Source of the DNA: Grifola frondosa
Lineage: Eukaryota > Basidiomycota > Agaricomycetes > Polyporales > Grifolaceae
Assembly: GCA_001683735.1 (NCBI GenBank)
Contig: LUGG01000006.1
Location: 1,302,001-1,366,000, forward strand
Reading direction: 5' to 3'
DNA length: 64,000 bases
Shown here: positions 60,638-64,000 of the stretch, in pieces
Layout: the number at the start of each line of letters is the position of its first letter
Position numbering within the stretch: position 1 is the first letter of the stretch
Program-made: the position numbers and the translations under genes
Notes under the pieces: model-generated
Databases searched by the model: none
Seen by the model: the letters and a program-made list of their open reading frames with translations, nothing else
What the model was told of the DNA's origin: nothing

Positions 60638-63600
60638 ATGGCGTCTTCGGTCCCAGACACGAAGATTCCGAACTTCACTGAATCTCAACAGCTCGATCGC
60701 ACCAACTGGCTCGACTGGAAGGACCGTGTCACTCGCATATGCAAAGTGCGCAAGTCCTTCGGTCACCTTGACGGGTCAAAACCTCGCCCCGCTGCAGTCC
60801 TCGCGACAGACGGCACTGAGGAACCCACCAGCGTCACGATCCGAGAGGCCTGGGATGACGAGGATGAGGTCTGCAAGGCGATTATGGTTCTCAACATCAA
60901 GCACTTTCGCAGCTCCGGAGTTGCCGCTGATGGGAAGACTGCTGCCGAGATCTGGAAGCAGTTGAAGGACAAACGCGAGCGCACCGACTCCGTATCCCTC
61001 ATGAACGCAGTAGATCACGTCCGCGCTCTTAAATACGTCCCCGGCACCGACCTCTATGCACACTTCGACGAAATGCATGCGCGCCGCAGCACCGCGCTCG
61101 AGCTGGGCGCGTCACTCTCGGAGGAGCAATTTTCCGTCATCCTCTGCCGATCCATGCCTCAATCCATGCGTTCCATCACTGTTCCCCTCCTCAGTAGCAC
61201 CGATCCGGACCACGTCATCAGTACCATTACCACTCTCGTGGAGGAGGAGGCACTCGCTACGGGGAACTCACTCGACCCTATCCGCGGCGTACAGGAGCAA
61301 GCCTTCCATGCAAACACTGCGAACGCAGCACAAGGTCAGCGCCCCACATGCTCGTGGTGCCTCGGACGCGGACATGCCCGTGAGCAATGCTACGTCGAAG
61401 GAGGGGGTCGTGCAGGCCAACAACCTGCCCACTGGAAGGTCGCGCCTAAAGGACGCCGTGGATCACCCGCTGAACTCGCCTCACGCGGCACACACACCGC
61501 GAACGTTGCGACCGCCGGGACCACTGCTGAAACTGCGGCGGCAGCTACCATCGCAGCGACCCAGGTGCACAAGGCACACCTCACCGTACGGCAGGAGGAC
61601 CCCAAGCCGGTTAATGACCCCTTTAACTACCATATCTTCTTTACGAATGCTGCAATCCCTTCCGATTACAAGCCTACCGCTACCTCTCGGTGGACTGCGC
61701 TAGCGGACTCGGGCGCTACGCACCATTACTTCACACGACGTGAACATTTCGCTGACTACGTCGCCATCGAACCGCGCATCGGGCACGCTGCAGGGATGGA
61801 CTCCACGTTCTCGATCGTCGGACTGGGCACCGTTCATGCCCACGTTGACGTCGGAGGCAAGCAACAACTCATCACCTTTCGCGACGCCGTACACGCACCC
61901 GGCCTCGCGGCTAACCTCATATCTCTCGCACGCATCGAACGAAGCGGGCGTCTCATCACCATGTACGATGGCACCCTGACAGTCTACGACCATGCTGCGA
62001 AATACCCTGTATTCACAGGCAAGCGGCTCACAACTGACCTTTACGAAGTCGTATTGAAGCCAGTCTCCTCCCGAGACCTACCAGCCATCGACATCAGCTA
62101 CGACCCACGAGCAGTTGCCGCCAACGACCCACGCGCTTTCGCCGCCAAAGGACTATCTACGGCCGTCGACCTCGCTACGTGGCACCGTCGCCTGGGCCAT
62201 GTTAGCGATCGCACAATCCTACGCATGGCGTCACAGGGCCTCGTAAATGGGCTGAATATCAAAGGAACGGCCCCGCTCCAGGCAAATGCGAGGATTGCAT
62301 CAAAGGGAAACAGACACGCCAACCCTTTTACCCGGCCGAGATTGAGACTGAACCAGGCGAACGTGTGTATATTGACCTTATGGGTCGCTTCCAAGTCCCC
62401 AGCCTCGGCGGTGCCGAATACGCTCTCACCTGCAACGACGGCGGGACATCGTACGCAGTTGCATACCCTATTGCGTCGAAGGCGGCTGACGTCACCCTGG
62501 CCTGCTTTAACAACTACAGACTCATGTTGAAAACGCAAACTGGACGCGACATACGCCGCGTACGTTACGACAACGGCAAAGAGTTCGTAAATGCAAAGTG
62601 GGACGAATATTTCGCCCAACACGGCATTATCGCCGAACCTACCACGCCGTACACCCCGGAGCAGAACGGTGTCGCTGAACGCGGTCACCGTACCATCGGG
62701 GATCATGTCCGGGCGATGTTATTTGACGCGGCCATCCCCAACTTCCTCTGGGCGGAAGCACTCGTATGCTGGACCTACATCCAAAATATCACTTGCTCCG
62801 CTCGCCACGACGGGACAACCCCATTTGAGCGGTGGAACGGGCACAAACCGAACGTATCGCACTTGCGCGCTTTCGGGAGCGTCGCTTATGCAAAGATACC
62901 GGACGCGACTCGGAAGAAACTTGACCCCAAATCCAAACGTTGCATCATGGTCGGGTACACCGAGGACGCGAGCTACCGCCTGTGGGACCCGACGGACGGA
63001 CAACACGGCGCGTGTTTGGGCGCGCGACGTGACGTTCGAAGAGGGACCGGGACACCGCACGCTCACCGCGGAAGGGGAGCGAACATACGACATCGGCGCG
63101 GACTGGACGCAGCTACAGCTGCTAATCCGATTCCCATCCCAGTCATACAAGCCCCGCTAGCCCAACCCACCCAACCTCCGGTAATAGCGCAACCGCCGCT
63201 CGCTGCCCACATTGAGGAAGTCCCTGACGAGGACGACCCGCCGCCGCCGCCAGCTCCACCCCAGCCTGCACCCCCACGCCGGTCGACGCGACTCGCCAAG
63301 ACGAGCCAGGCGCTCCGAGAATCTGAGGACGCCCAGCGGCATGAACACGAGGCAGCTCTTAACGGCGCTGCCTGGGCGAACGACCGCATCCCGGCCCAAG
63401 CAGACCAGGGGGAGCATCTGCAACGCGCCCCGCCGCAAGATCGCCCAGCGGCCTACGTCGCCATGGTCGCAGCCGACGAACCAGCGACGACCAAAACTTA
63501 CACAGGTGGCGAGACCCCCACGACCTACAAACAGGCCATGAAGGAGGACGAAATTTGGGCACCTGCCATGGCCAAAGAGATCGACGGCCTGATGCGCATC

Positions 63601-64000
63601 GGAGCCTGGGAGCTGGTCCCCCGCACACTCGAAATGAACGTTGTAGGCTGCAAATGGGCATACGCACGCAAACACGACGAGAAAGGCGAGTGGAAGCCGA
63701 AGGCACGACTGGTGGCAAAAGGCTTTCACCAGATACCCGGCGTCGACTTCTTCGAGACGCACGCCTCGGTCGTACGATTCGAATCACTGCGCACTATTCT
63801 GGCTACGGCGACACACTACGACATGGCCATGGGCCAGGACGACGTCGAGAAGGCCTATCTGAACGCCACCCCCCAGGAGACAATCTATATGGAACACCCC
63901 CTGGATTCGAATCAGCTGAGTATCCCGACCACGTCTGCCGCATCCTACGTTCTCTCTACGGGCTGATGCAGTCAGGGAACGATTGGTGGAAGGACCTCGA
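60638..64000 (+). CDS. copia gag-pol polyprotein, disrupted, 3' partial
   Basis: ATG 60638 starts a gag with a UBN2-type capsid region (NWLDWKDRV near 60705). A zinc knuckle of form CX2CX4HX4C follows (CSWCLGRGHAREQC, 61348-61389), then the protease active site DSGAT near 61709, the GAG-pre-integrase WHRRLGH near 62180, integrase with IDLMG...NGKEF...QNGVAER (62370-62690), and reverse transcriptase with KWAYARKHD and ARLVAKGFHQ near 63650-63730. The frame is broken near 62275, near 63000 and beside a C run at 63897-63901. The first and third can each be explained by one lost base; the second is one extra base or two lost. The element may therefore be decayed, or the breaks may be base errors like those in nearby host genes. 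Confidence 0.88.

Larger units (their letters stand above)
60301..64000 (+). mobile_element. Ty1/copia LTR retrotransposon, cut by window edge
   Basis: A copia-order element: short 5' LTR (60301-60449), half-tRNA primer site, gag-pol in the copia order (gag, protease, integrase, reverse transcriptase), running off the right edge inside the reverse transcriptase. Inserted about 130 bases upstream of the P-type ATPase gene, on the opposite strand, so it lies in that gene's promoter side. The 3' LTR, target duplication and polypurine tract are outside the window. Confidence 0.9.

Noticed and set aside
62098..63787. Long minus-strand frames in the retroelement
   Set aside because: They are antisense to integrase and reverse transcriptase motifs and have no protein-like features.

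Overview
The window looks like nuclear DNA of a wood-rotting agaricomycete (basidiomycete) fungus. Genes are tightly packed on both strands and cut by many 45-65 base GT-AG introns. Typical basidiomycete families are present: BCS1-like AAA proteins, F-box/LRR proteins, a DUF1399 glycine-rich protein and a Ty1/copia retroelement. A secreted class II peroxidase with a manganese site points to a white-rot lifestyle. Species-level placement is not possible from the sequence alone.

Layout: 1-1988 (+) DUF1399 glycine-rich protein, cut by the window edge; 2142-3291 (-) dolichyldiphosphatase; 4298-6376 (+) BCS1-like AAA ATPase; 6658-8218 (+) RNase P/MRP p40-like protein; 9650-11573 (+) manganese peroxidase; 12024-13222 (+) pantothenate synthetase; 13552-15303 (-) F-box-like protein; 15683-17361 (+) NDUFAF7/MidA methyltransferase; 17612-18387 (+) dynactin p25; 18636-19100 (-) TMEM14; 19415-23761 (+) MMS19; 24013-25365 (-) unknown coiled-coil protein; 25667-27304 (-) F-box protein; 27665-28361 (-) ubiquitin-S27a fusion; 28737-30142 (+) RFC3; 30470-33644 (+) ZW10/Dsl1-like; 33975-36593 (+) CID-domain RNA-processing protein; 36641-37896 (-) DPP1-type phosphatase; 38348-45385 (+) a giant DNA methyltransferase/SNF2/RING fusion; 45700-46164 (-) CRIPT; about 46340-47520 (+) decayed F-box-like gene; 47660-48622 (-) EFM7-type methyltransferase; 48671-49488 (+) unknown; 49531-50641 and 51394-52269 (+) two related zinc-finger genes; 52453-54075 (-) sirtuin; 54150-55420 (+) PEX7; 55645-60169 (-) P-type cation ATPase; 60301 to the end (+) a copia element.

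Most genes are housekeeping and unrelated in function. The standout is the 38-45 kb gene. It joins a PCNA-binding-type peptide, a cytosine-5 DNA methyltransferase, a cysteine cluster and a Rad5-like SNF2 ATPase split by a RING finger, which suggests replication-linked maintenance methylation. A second point of interest is a zinc-finger motif with exact CX2CX19HX3C spacing, present three times in one gene and once in its neighbour.

A pervasive oddity affects the whole window. At about a dozen places a conserved protein changes frame inside an exon, and in every host gene one added base would restore the frame, often at a short homopolymer. Because the shared direction holds across essential genes, consensus-sequence deletions are more likely than real mutations. 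Exon joins given here are read by eye and should be taken as approximate.
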